From contig NZ_SMKL01000010.1 in assembly GCF_004348545.1 (NCBI RefSeq), forward strand, positions 1-64,000: a stretch of DNA of 64,000 nucleotides, read 5' to 3'. A program made the position numbers and the translations under genes. The notes beneath the pieces are model-generated. The model saw nothing but the letters and a program-made list of their open reading frames with translations, was not told the DNA's origin and made no database searches. This document shows, piece after piece, positions 52,518-59,634 of the stretch (position 1 is the first letter of the stretch; each line of letters starts with the position of its first letter). This stretch comes from Jiangella ureilytica. Its GTDB lineage: Bacteria; Actinomycetota; Actinomycetes; Jiangellales; Jiangellaceae.

Positions 52518-54035
52518 TCACGACGCGGGCCGGAAGTCGGCGTCGAGGATGCTGAGCGCCTCGACGGACCCGCGCGGCCCCACGGCGAACCGGGCGAAGG
52601 GGCGCACGTAGGGCACGCCCAGCGGCCGGATCCGGAACACGTCGCCATGCCAGTGCTCGAGGCGGGCGGCGAACGCGCCCGCACCGGGGAACGCGAGCAG
52701 AAGACCGTCGTCGTCGGCGGTGATCCGGAGGCGTCCGTAGAGACGGTGGTGGTCCTCGTAGTCGCCGGCATACCGGTCCACCGCGAGGGTGGGCCGGGTG
52801 CCGCTCAGCCGGGCGGCGGTCAGCGCTGCCGCCTCCTCGTCGTGCGCCCGCTGGGCCGCGCGCTGACGGGTGGCCAGCTCCGCGCTCCAGCCGGTGAGTG
52901 GCCGGCCGAGCAGCTGGTCGAAGACCCACAGCGACACCGCCGTGTGGAAGGCGAACGGGTCGTAGCCATGGGCCGTGCGGTCGAAGCTCGCCCGGTCGCC
53001 GTTGGCGAGCACGGCCACGCCGAGCCGTCGGTCCGGGAGCAGCGAGACCTGGGCGGGGAAGCCGATGATGAGCCCGCCGTGCGACACGTGCGTCTCGCCG
53101 CGGTACCGCTCGTTGCGCCAGCCGAGCGCGTGGGTGGTGTTCTCGAACGGGAAGCGGGCGGTGTCGTGCGGGTTCTGCGGGCTGTGCATCTCGCGCAGCG
53201 TGTCGCGCCGGAGGATCGGCCGGCCGTCGTTCAGCTGCATGACCAGCCAGTTCGACAGGTCCGCAGCACTGGACACGACGGCGCCGGCGGCCGCGAGCGT
53301 GTCATAGCTCTGCCAGGGCATGCTGCGGGCCGGCCCGCCGCCGAGGCGGTGCGGCATCGCGACGTTGCCATCGTGCGCTTCGGTGCGCCGCACCTCGCCG
53401 GCCGGCGCGGTGCCGAAGAACGTGGCGGTGACGTGCTTGTCGTCCCAGTAGTCCAGGGCACTGGTGCCGCTGCGGGTCATGCCGAGCGGTTCGAAGATGC
53501 GGGTCCGGACCAGCTCCTGCCAGGTCGTGCCGGAGACGGCTTCGACGACCTGGCCGACGGCGCCGTACATGAGGTTGCTGTAGACGTACGAGGCGCGGAA
53601 CGGCTCGGCCTGGCGCTGGTAGCGCATCCGCCGCAGCGCCTCGTCTGCCCCCATGATCTCCAGGCCGGGCGCCCAGACGTCCACGTGGCCGGTCCGGTGC
53701 GCGAGCGCGTCGCGGACGGTGACGGCTCTGGTCAGCCACGGGTCGTGCAGCCGGAAGCCGGGGAGGTGGGCGGCCAGCGGGTCGTCCCAGCCCAGCCGCC
53801 CCTCGTCGACGAGGACGCCGGCCGCGGCGGCGGTGAACGCCTTGGACGTGGAGCCGAGCTGGAACAGCGTGTGCTCGTCGACGCGGTCGTCGCTGCCGGC
53901 CTCCTTGACGCCGTGGCCGCCGACGTGCAGTACGTCGGTCCCGTGCACGACGGCGACGGCGGCGCCGGGGATGCCCCAGTCGTGCAGGGCCTGCTCGACG
54001 TGCTCGTCCAGTCCGGTCAACGTCGTTGTGCCCAT
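52518..54035 (-). CDS. S12 serine hydrolase, copy 4
   Basis: 505 residues from ATG 54035 (GAGG ahead). Ser62-x-x-Lys65 in GSTSK, YSN in SYVYSNLMYG, and HGG in THVSHGGLIIG. It is clearly different from copies 1-3, with the AHRTGHVDVW segment typical of the ampC/EstB-like group and a C-terminal lipocalin-like domain (DRYAGDYEDHH). Second gene of the operon, 23 bases after the third M19 gene and 27 before the lipoprotein. Confidence 0.9.
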   Translation of the reverse strand: MGTTTLTGLDEHVEQALHDWGIPGAAVAVVHGTDVLHVGGHGVKEAGSDDRVDEHTLFQLGSTSKAFTAAAAGVLVDEGRLGWDDPLAAHLPGFRLHDPWLTRAVTVRDALAHRTGHVDVWAPGLEIMGADEALRRMRYQRQAEPFRASYVYSNLMYGAVGQVVEAVSGTTWQELVRTRIFEPLGMTRSGTSALDYWDDKHVTATFFGTAPAGEVRRTEAHDGNVAMPHRLGGGPARSMPWQSYDTLAAAGAVVSSAADLSNWLVMQLNDGRPILRRDTLREMHSPQNPHDTARFPFENTTHALGWRNERYRGETHVSHGGLIIGFPAQVSLLPDRRLGVAVLANGDRASFDRTAHGYDPFAFHTAVSLWVFDQLLGRPLTGWSAELATRQRAAQRAHDEEAAALTAARLSGTRPTLAVDRYAGDYEDHHRLYGRLRITADDDGLLLAFPGAGAFAARLEHWHGDVFRIRPLGVPYVRPFARFAVGPRGSVEALSILDADFRPAS

Positions 54036-54058
54036 TCGGAGCCCTCGCCTCCCCGCCG

Positions 54059-55027
54059 TCAGCGCCAGACCTGGCCGAAGACGCGCAGCCAGTTCTCGCC
54101 GAGGATGCCGCGCACGTCGTCGGCGCCGAACCCACGCTCGAACAGCCGCTCGGTGAGGCGCGGCAGGCCGGAGGCGTCCTCGAGCTCGGCGGGGTAGTGC
54201 CAGGGCGGCGGCGGGTAGCTCTCCCGTGACCACACGCCGTCGCGGATCAGCTGCTCGTAGACGTCCAGCGGCGGGTTCGGCGTCGTGTAGTCCAGGCCGA
54301 TCCCGACGTGCTCGGTGCCGACCAGGTCGGCGAGGTAGGCGATGTGGTCGATGTAGTCGTCGAGCGTGGGCTTGGCCGACGACACGACGAACGCGCCGTA
54401 GCCGTTGGCCCCGATGACGCCGCCGCCGGCCGCGAGGGCCCGGATGAGGTCGTCGGTCAGGTTGCGCCGGCTGTGGTGCACGGCGGCACAGTTCGAGTGC
54501 GACGCGATGACGGGCGCGGTGGAGGCCTCGACGGCGTCCAGGCTGGTCCGCAGGCCGGTGTGCGAGACGTCGACGATCATCCCGAGACGGTTCAGTTCGC
54601 CGACGACCTGGCGCCCGAACCGGCTGAGCCCGGCGTCGTTCGGCTCCTCGCACCCGTCGCCGACGGGGCTGCGGACGTTGTAGGTCAGCTGGACCACGCG
54701 CACGCCAAGCCGCCAGTACACCTCGACCAGGCCGGCGTCGTACTCGACCGGCTGCGTCCCCTGGAAGTGCAGGACCACGGCGAGCTTTCCGTCGCGCTTG
54801 GCGGCGCGGATGTCGTCGGCCGTGGTGGCGAGGACGAGGTCGTCGCGCTCGCGGAGGAACCGGTACGTGTCGCCCAGCAGGCCGACGGTGTCGCGGCAGC
54901 TCTCCCACGCGGCGACGCTGACGACGCAGGCGGTGGCGCCGCCGGCGATCCAGCTCGGGTACTGCTCACGCCACCACAGGGCCGGGCACGTGCCGTCGAT
55001 CACGATCGCGTCGGAGTGCAGGGTCAT
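54059..55027 (-). CDS. M19 dipeptidase-like protein with lost zinc ligands (third M19)
   Basis: 322 residues from ATG 55027 (GGGAG six bases ahead; GTG 55030 adjacent). M19 barrel with VDVSHTG, IASHSNC, HVGIGLDYT and GILGENWLRV. The HxD motif is replaced: DGTCP (residues 11-15) instead of DTHND, and the bridging Glu is Gln in LHFQGTQ. The changes parallel those in the second M19 copy (Thr for His, Gln for Glu), so this is a shared lineage and not random decay. First gene of the seven-gene operon behind the GntR operator at 55061. Confidence 0.87.
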   Translation of the reverse strand: MTLHSDAIVIDGTCPALWWREQYPSWIAGGATACVVSVAAWESCRDTVGLLGDTYRFLRERDDLVLATTADDIRAAKRDGKLAVVLHFQGTQPVEYDAGLVEVYWRLGVRVVQLTYNVRSPVGDGCEEPNDAGLSRFGRQVVGELNRLGMIVDVSHTGLRTSLDAVEASTAPVIASHSNCAAVHHSRRNLTDDLIRALAAGGGVIGANGYGAFVVSSAKPTLDDYIDHIAYLADLVGTEHVGIGLDYTTPNPPLDVYEQLIRDGVWSRESYPPPPWHYPAELEDASGLPRLTERLFERGFGADDVRGILGENWLRVFGQVWR

Positions 55028-55060
55028 CACTCGCTCCCGTTCGATCCGCCTGGTTGAACA

Positions 55061-55077
55061 TTAGGTGTAATACCTTA
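55061..55077. promoter_or_regulatory. GntR operator, copy A, over the M19/gntR divergent promoter
   Basis: TTAGGTGTAATACCTTA is a near-palindrome (AGGT-n5-ACCT). Its complement differs from copy B at 57282-57298 in only one of 17 bases. On the minus strand TTGACA (complement of 55087-55092) lies 17 bases ahead of TACACC, so the operator covers the -10 area of the operon promoter. This fits repression by the adjacent GntR protein. Confidence 0.75.
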
Positions 55078-55125
55078 CGTGTGTGGTGTCAAGCCTTTCT
55101 TCCGTGTCTGTGCGACAATGATCGG

Positions 55126-55827
55126 GTGAGTGAAGCGGTGACGGGTCTGGGTCAGGAGCTGGGCGGAGCCAAGCTGACGGCGTCGAGCCTGCGCGACCAG
55201 GCGCTGCGGGTGATCCGGGCACGGATCATCTCCGGCGAGCTGGCGCCGGGACGGCTGTATGCCCTCGGCGCGGTGGCGGAGCAGCTGGGCGTCTCGGTGA
55301 CGCCGGTGCGCGAGGCCGTCCTCGACCTCGCCCGCGAGGGCCTCGTCGAGCTGGCCCGCAACCGCGGCTTCCGGGTCCGCGAGATGACCGACGGCGACCT
55401 CGACGAGATCGTGGAGCTGCGGCGGATGATCGAGGTCTCAGCCGTGCGCACCATCGCCGAGCGCGGCCTGCTCGCCGACGCCGAGGCGGACCGCCTCCGC
55501 GAGATCGCCGCCGCCACCGAGAAGTGCGCCGCCGACGGCGACTGGGTCGGCTTCCTCGACAACGACCGCGACCTGCACATGGGCCTGCTCGCGCACCTCG
55601 GCAACGAGCGGCTGCTCACCATCGTCGGCTCATTGCGCGACCAGGGCCGGCTCTACGGCCTCGACCACGTCGCCGGCTCGGCCAGCCTCATGGAGTCCAC
55701 CCATGAGCACGACACCCTCATCGACGCCGTTGCCGCGGGGGAGGCCGACCTGGCAGCGGCCATCATGGATCGCCACCTGCGGCACACTCGCGGCATCTGG
55801 GCCGGTCACGCCGAACACTCCGGCTGA
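55126..55827 (+). CDS. GntR family regulator (FCD-type) of the D-peptide gene group
   Basis: 233 residues from GTG 55126; no clear Shine-Dalgarno, so possibly a leaderless or short-leader mRNA. The winged HTH (about 20-90) shows LRDQALRVIRARIISGELAP and VAEQLGVSVTPVREAVLDLA. The FCD domain has its usual metal-site pattern, with Asp in DNDRDLHMGLLAHL, and His in STHEHDTLI. It is divergent from the M19-S12 operon. The 17-bp operator occurs here and again at 57282, giving a clear local regulon. The ligand may be a D-amino acid or dipeptide, which is inference. Confidence 0.9.
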   Translation: MSEAVTGLGQELGGAKLTASSLRDQALRVIRARIISGELAPGRLYALGAVAEQLGVSVTPVREAVLDLAREGLVELARNRGFRVREMTDGDLDEIVELRRMIEVSAVRTIAERGLLADAEADRLREIAAATEKCAADGDWVGFLDNDRDLHMGLLAHLGNERLLTIVGSLRDQGRLYGLDHVAGSASLMESTHEHDTLIDAVAAGEADLAAAIMDRHLRHTRGIWAGHAEHSG

Positions 55828-55913
55828 AGCGGCCGCACTCCGGGTCGCCCTGCCCGTCCCCGCCTGCCGTCCCGACTGCGGTGATCCCGGGGCAACCGGG
55901 GTATCGATCGCCC

Positions 55914-55930
55914 CCGGGCATATCGCCCGG
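55914..55930. terminator. Short hairpin between convergent genes
   Basis: CCGGGC-ATATC-GCCCGG forms a 6-bp GC stem between the gntR stop (55827) and the oxidoreductase stop (55999). It could end transcription from either side. The rest of the gap shows nothing. Confidence 0.4.
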
Positions 55931-55998
55931 CAACTCCCCGTTGACCCCACGGCCACATGCCGGCGGGGACGGCGGGCAACGGGGGGTGCGGCGCGACG

Positions 55999-57246
55999 TC
56001 AGCGAAGCGGGTCGAAGGGCGCCAGTTCCGGTGGCAGCCGGCCGGTGACGATGCGCTCGGCCAGCAGCCGGCCGGTCGCTGGGCCGAGGGTGACGCCCCA
56101 CATGCCGTGGCCGCCGGTCACGAACACCCGCGGCGATCGGGTGGCGCCGACCAGCGGCAGGCCGTCGGGCGTGCAGGGGCGGGCGCCCACCCAGACGTCG
56201 CGCTGGTCGTCGACGTCTGCGCCGGTGAGCAGCGGGCGGACGGCGTCGGCGACGGCGCGGACGCGGCGGGCGTCGGGCGGGGCGTCGATGCGGCGGAACT
56301 CCATCATGCCGGCCAGCCGCAGCCGGCCGCCGATCGGCGTGCAGGCCACGCGTGCGGCCGGGAAGTACAGCGGCGTCGCCGGCAGCGGATCGACCGGCAC
56401 GCTGCAGCTGTAGCCCCGTCCGGCCATCACGACGCGGCGCACGCCGAACCGGCGGGCCAGTCGGCCGAGGGCCGCGCCGGTCGCGAGCACGACGGCATCG
56501 TAGGGCTCTGTCCCGGAGGGTATCCGCACCTCGACGTCCGCGCCGGTGTCGGCCACCGCGGTCACGGCGGCGGACTCGACACCGGTGCGGACGGTGCCGC
56601 CGCGGGCCGTGACGGACGCGGCCAGCGCGTGGACGAACCGGCCGGGGTCGACGTGGCGCTGGGCGTGCAGGCGGACCGCCGCGCCGACCGCTCCGGACAG
56701 TGCCGGCGCGGCCGCCCGCGCCTCGTCGCCCGTGAGCAGGTCGAACGCCGGCTCACGTCCGGCGGCGCGGAGGTGGTCCAGCTCGGCGAGCAGGACGTCG
56801 CGCTCCCGCTCGGTGCGATAGGCGGCGATGAGCGGACCCGCCCGGCCGCCCGCGCCGTCCGTACCCGCACCACCGGCCGCGAGCTGGTCGAAGGCCTCGA
56901 GCGCGAGCCGGTCCAGCGGGACGAACGTGCGCGCCCCGGCCGCCCAGCGGCGCTGGCTGCTGTGCCGGGCGAACCCCGTCAAGAACCGGAGCAGTTCCGG
57001 GTCCGGCCGCGGTGACACCGACACCGGCGACGCCGGGTTCAGCAGCGCACGCAGACCGAACGTCAGCACGCCGGGCGCGGGCAGCGGCGCGGTGAGGGCC
57101 GGCACGACCAGCCCGGCGTTGCCCCACGAGGCCCCGGCCGCGACACCGGTCCGGTCGAACACCGTGACGTCGACGTCGTGCTCCTGCAGGAACCAGGCGG
57201 TGGCCAAGCCGGTCACTCCGGCGCCGACGACGGCGACTCTGTTCAC
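55999..57246 (-). CDS. FAD-dependent amino acid oxidoreductase (DadA-like)
   Basis: 415 residues. N-terminal FAD motif VVGAGVTGLATAWFLQEHDV, then the DadA signature WGNAGLVVP, and a C-terminal WVGARPCTPDGLPLVGATR followed by GGHGMWGVTLGPATG, which are typical of D-amino acid dehydrogenases in the DAO superfamily. It would turn D-amino acids into keto acids with electrons going to the respiratory chain. Other amine substrates are possible. The promoter holds the GntR operator with a perfect TATAAT on this strand. Likely the last step for D-residues set free by the peptidases. Confidence 0.88.
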   Translation of the reverse strand: MNRVAVVGAGVTGLATAWFLQEHDVDVTVFDRTGVAAGASWGNAGLVVPALTAPLPAPGVLTFGLRALLNPASPVSVSPRPDPELLRFLTGFARHSSQRRWAAGARTFVPLDRLALEAFDQLAAGGAGTDGAGGRAGPLIAAYRTERERDVLLAELDHLRAAGREPAFDLLTGDEARAAAPALSGAVGAAVRLHAQRHVDPGRFVHALAASVTARGGTVRTGVESAAVTAVADTGADVEVRIPSGTEPYDAVVLATGAALGRLARRFGVRRVVMAGRGYSCSVPVDPLPATPLYFPAARVACTPIGGRLRLAGMMEFRRIDAPPDARRVRAVADAVRPLLTGADVDDQRDVWVGARPCTPDGLPLVGATRSPRVFVTGGHGMWGVTLGPATGRLLAERIVTGRLPPELAPFDPLR

Positions 57247-57281
57247 GACGGCACCCTCTCGACCGCGGACCGATTGGAATG

Positions 57282-57298
57282 TAAGGTATTATACCTAA
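57282..57298. promoter_or_regulatory. GntR operator, copy B, between oxidoreductase and cyclodeaminase genes
   Basis: TAAGGTATTATACCTAA has a perfect AGGTAT-T-ATACCT palindromic core. It contains TATAAT on the minus strand and TATTAT on the plus strand, so it lies exactly over the -10 boxes of both divergent genes. It matches copy A at 16 of 17 bases. Confidence 0.78.
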
Positions 57299-57313
57299 GG
57301 TTGAGGAGACGTG

Positions 57314-58309
57314 ATGACAGCGGACGTGATGGTCCTCTCGGCCGCCGACGTCGCGGCGTTGTTCGACCCGGAGACCGCCGTCGAGTCGCAGCGGGCGGCG
57401 TTCGAGGCGCTGGGGAAGGGCACGGCGGTGCAGCCGGACAAGCTGATGCTGCCGGCCGCGGACGACGGCGCCGTGGCGTTCTGCTACGCCGCCCGCCTGT
57501 CGACGGCGGACCCAGCGGTGTCCAAGTTCGGCAGCGTCACCCCGGCCAACGCGGCCGCGGGCCTGCCGACCATCGCCGCCCTCGTGGTCGTCCTCGACGC
57601 CGTCACCGGGCAGCCGGCCGCGGTCATGGACGGCACCGTCATCACCACGCGCCGCACCGCCGCCGCCAGCGCCGTGGCGATCGACGCGTTGGCCCGGGCC
57701 GACGCCGCCGAACTGGCCGTTGTGGGCTGCGGCGTCCAGGGCCACGAGCACGTCCGCATGCTGGCCCGGATCCGGCCGTTCCGGGCGGTCCGGCTGTGGG
57801 GACGGTCGGAGCGACGCCGCACCGCCGCGGCCCGCGATCTGGCCGCGGAGACCGGGCTGCCGGTTCGCGCGAGCGCCACCGCGCGCGAGGCGGTCGCCGG
57901 CGCGGACATCGTCGTGCTGTGCACGCTGAGCACGGAACCGCTGGTGGAACGGGGCTGGCTGGCGCCGGGCGCCACCGTCGTCTCGCTCGGGTCCATCGCG
58001 CCCGGCCGCTGCGAGGTCGGCCCGGACGTCGTCGCGGCCGCGCGCGTCGTGGTCGACGACCCGGCGACGGCGGCCGCGCACGCTGGCCCGATCGTGGCCG
58101 GGCTGCACGCCGGCACGCTCCTCCGTGACCAGCTGGTCGGCCTGGGTGACGTGCTCGTCGGCACCACGCCTGGCCGCACCGCGCCGGACGAGCTGGTCTT
58201 CTACAACAGCACCGGGCTCGGTGTGCAGGACGCCGCCGCGGCGGCCGCCGTCCTCGAGCGCGCCCGCCGCGCCGGTCTCGGCCACCGTCTGCCGCTCACC
58301 GGGTCGTGA
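57314..58309 (+). CDS. Ornithine cyclodeaminase / mu-crystallin family protein
   Basis: 331 residues; ATG 57314 has GAGGAG five bases ahead (GTG 57311 too close). The family shows Lys in PDKLMLP, the TTRRTAAASA anion-binding arginine segment, the NAD motif VVGCGVQGHEHV and YNSTGLGVQD near the end. Members include ornithine cyclodeaminase, L-alanine dehydrogenase and ketimine or pyrroline-carboxylate reductases. Beside a DadA-like enzyme, a reductase or dehydrogenase converting the imino/keto product back to an L-amino acid would fit, but the reaction is not readable. Its end overlaps the convergent amidohydrolase stop by 14 bases. Confidence 0.9.
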   Translation: MTADVMVLSAADVAALFDPETAVESQRAAFEALGKGTAVQPDKLMLPAADDGAVAFCYAARLSTADPAVSKFGSVTPANAAAGLPTIAALVVVLDAVTGQPAAVMDGTVITTRRTAAASAVAIDALARADAAELAVVGCGVQGHEHVRMLARIRPFRAVRLWGRSERRRTAAARDLAAETGLPVRASATAREAVAGADIVVLCTLSTEPLVERGWLAPGATVVSLGSIAPGRCEVGPDVVAAARVVVDDPATAAAHAGPIVAGLHAGTLLRDQLVGLGDVLVGTTPGRTAPDELVFYNSTGLGVQDAAAAAAVLERARRAGLGHRLPLTGS

Positions 58310-59630
58310 TGACGGGGCGCAGCGGGAGGGCGTCGCGGTCGACGACGGCGCCGTCTTTGATCACGTCGACGATGCGGGTGTAGTTCTGCACGTCGGCCAG
58401 CGGGTCGGCCTCGAGGATCACCAGGTCGGCACGCTTGCCCGGTTCGAGGGTGCCGACCTCGTCGGCGACGTGGTAGGCCTCGGCGATGTAGCGGGTGGCC
58501 GACAACAGCGCCTCCATCGGCGCCATGCCGCGCTCGAGCGCGCCCTGCAGCCAGAGGATGTGCGACTCGCCCAGCCGCGTCGGAGTGTCGGCCATGTCGC
58601 GGAACGGCGCGAAGGCCGGATGCCGCACGAGACGTGGCCCCCAGACGAACGCGTCGGTGGTGAGCAGCAGCCGGGCCCCGGCCTCGACGAGCCGCCGGTC
58701 GTTGCCGTCCATGTGCGCGTTGTACAGCCGGCGCATCATCGGGCTGCCGTGCTCGGCGACCCAGGCATGGTGGCGCTCAGTGAACAGCATCGCGGCGACT
58801 GGAAGCCCCCGGTCGACGATGGCCTTCAGCGTCTCCTCCGGCATCGGCTCCAAGCCGGTGATGTCGCCGTGCTGGAGCAGGTCGGCGCCGGCCTCGATCT
58901 CCATCCGCAGGCTCTCCACGGTCGTCGTGTGCGCCTGGACGGTGATGCCGGCCCGGTGCCCCTCCTCGACGATCGCCCGCTGTGCGGCCGCGGAGAAGGT
59001 GATGAACGCGGTCGCGTGCCCGCTGGCCGCGTACTTGAGGAAGTCCGGCCGGTGCCGGTCGACGTAGTCGCGGACCCGCGACCGCACCTGCTCCGGGGTG
59101 CGCCACAGCAGGTCGGCGCCGACACCGTGCTCCCACTGCCCGTTGATGCGCTCGACGGTGTCCGGCCCGAAGCCGTCGCCGGGTGAGAAGAAGTCCGGCG
59201 ACAGCGGCCCGCCGAAGCCGATGATGTTGCCGCCGACGTACATCCGGCTGCCGGCCGTGTCGCCGCGGTCGATCGCGTCACGGACGGCTTGCAGCGGACC
59301 CAGCGGGCCCCAGGTGTCGAAGACGGTGGTGATCCCGGCCCGCAGCGTGACCTGCGCCGCCTCCTCGACGAACGCGGCGTAGCCGCCCTCGTGCTCGATC
59401 AGGACGTCGGGCAGGGGGGCGCCGAACAGGTGGACGTTGGCGTCCATCAGCCCGGGGATCACGTACCGCCCGGCCGCGTCGATCACCTCGGCCTGCGCGG
59501 GCACGACGGTGTCCGCCGCCCGCGACACCGACCGGACGCGGTCGCCGTCGATGAGCACGACGGCGCCGGGCAGCGGCGCGCGCCCGGTGCCGTCGAGCAC
59601 GGTCGCGCCCGTGATCGCTCGCAGCATCAT
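58296..59630 (-). CDS. Amidohydrolase / metal-dependent dipeptidase-like (third paralogue)
   Basis: 444 residues; ATG 59630 (or 59627) follows GGAGGTGAG at the end of the S15 gene. Asn65-x-His67 in MDANVHL, Lys199 in DFLKY, His in VQAHT, His in LLQHGD and Asp in LLTTDA match the other two copies. The end of the gene is almost identical in DNA to the second copy (see repeat). Last gene of the operon that enters from the right edge. Confidence 0.9.
   Translation of the reverse strand: MMLRAITGATVLDGTGRAPLPGAVVLIDGDRVRSVSRAADTVVPAQAEVIDAAGRYVIPGLMDANVHLFGAPLPDVLIEHEGGYAAFVEEAAQVTLRAGITTVFDTWGPLGPLQAVRDAIDRGDTAGSRMYVGGNIIGFGGPLSPDFFSPGDGFGPDTVERINGQWEHGVGADLLWRTPEQVRSRVRDYVDRHRPDFLKYAASGHATAFITFSAAAQRAIVEEGHRAGITVQAHTTTVESLRMEIEAGADLLQHGDITGLEPMPEETLKAIVDRGLPVAAMLFTERHHAWVAEHGSPMMRRLYNAHMDGNDRRLVEAGARLLLTTDAFVWGPRLVRHPAFAPFRDMADTPTRLGESHILWLQGALERGMAPMEALLSATRYIAEAYHVADEVGTLEPGKRADLVILEADPLADVQNYTRIVDVIKDGAVVDRDALPLRPVITTR
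58311..58547 (-). repeat. Inverted repeat arm shared with 41904-42140
   Basis: Complement of this 237-base segment equals 41904-42140 except one base (a synonymous AAA/AAG lysine codon). Flanks differ at once on both sides. It lies 16 kb away in opposite orientation. Confidence 0.85.
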
Positions 59631-59634
59631 GGGC

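Noticed and set aside
45490-54035. S12 genes as beta-lactam resistance enzymes
   Set aside because: They share the fold but have no signal peptide and sit among peptide catabolic genes; D-peptidase or esterase activity fits better.
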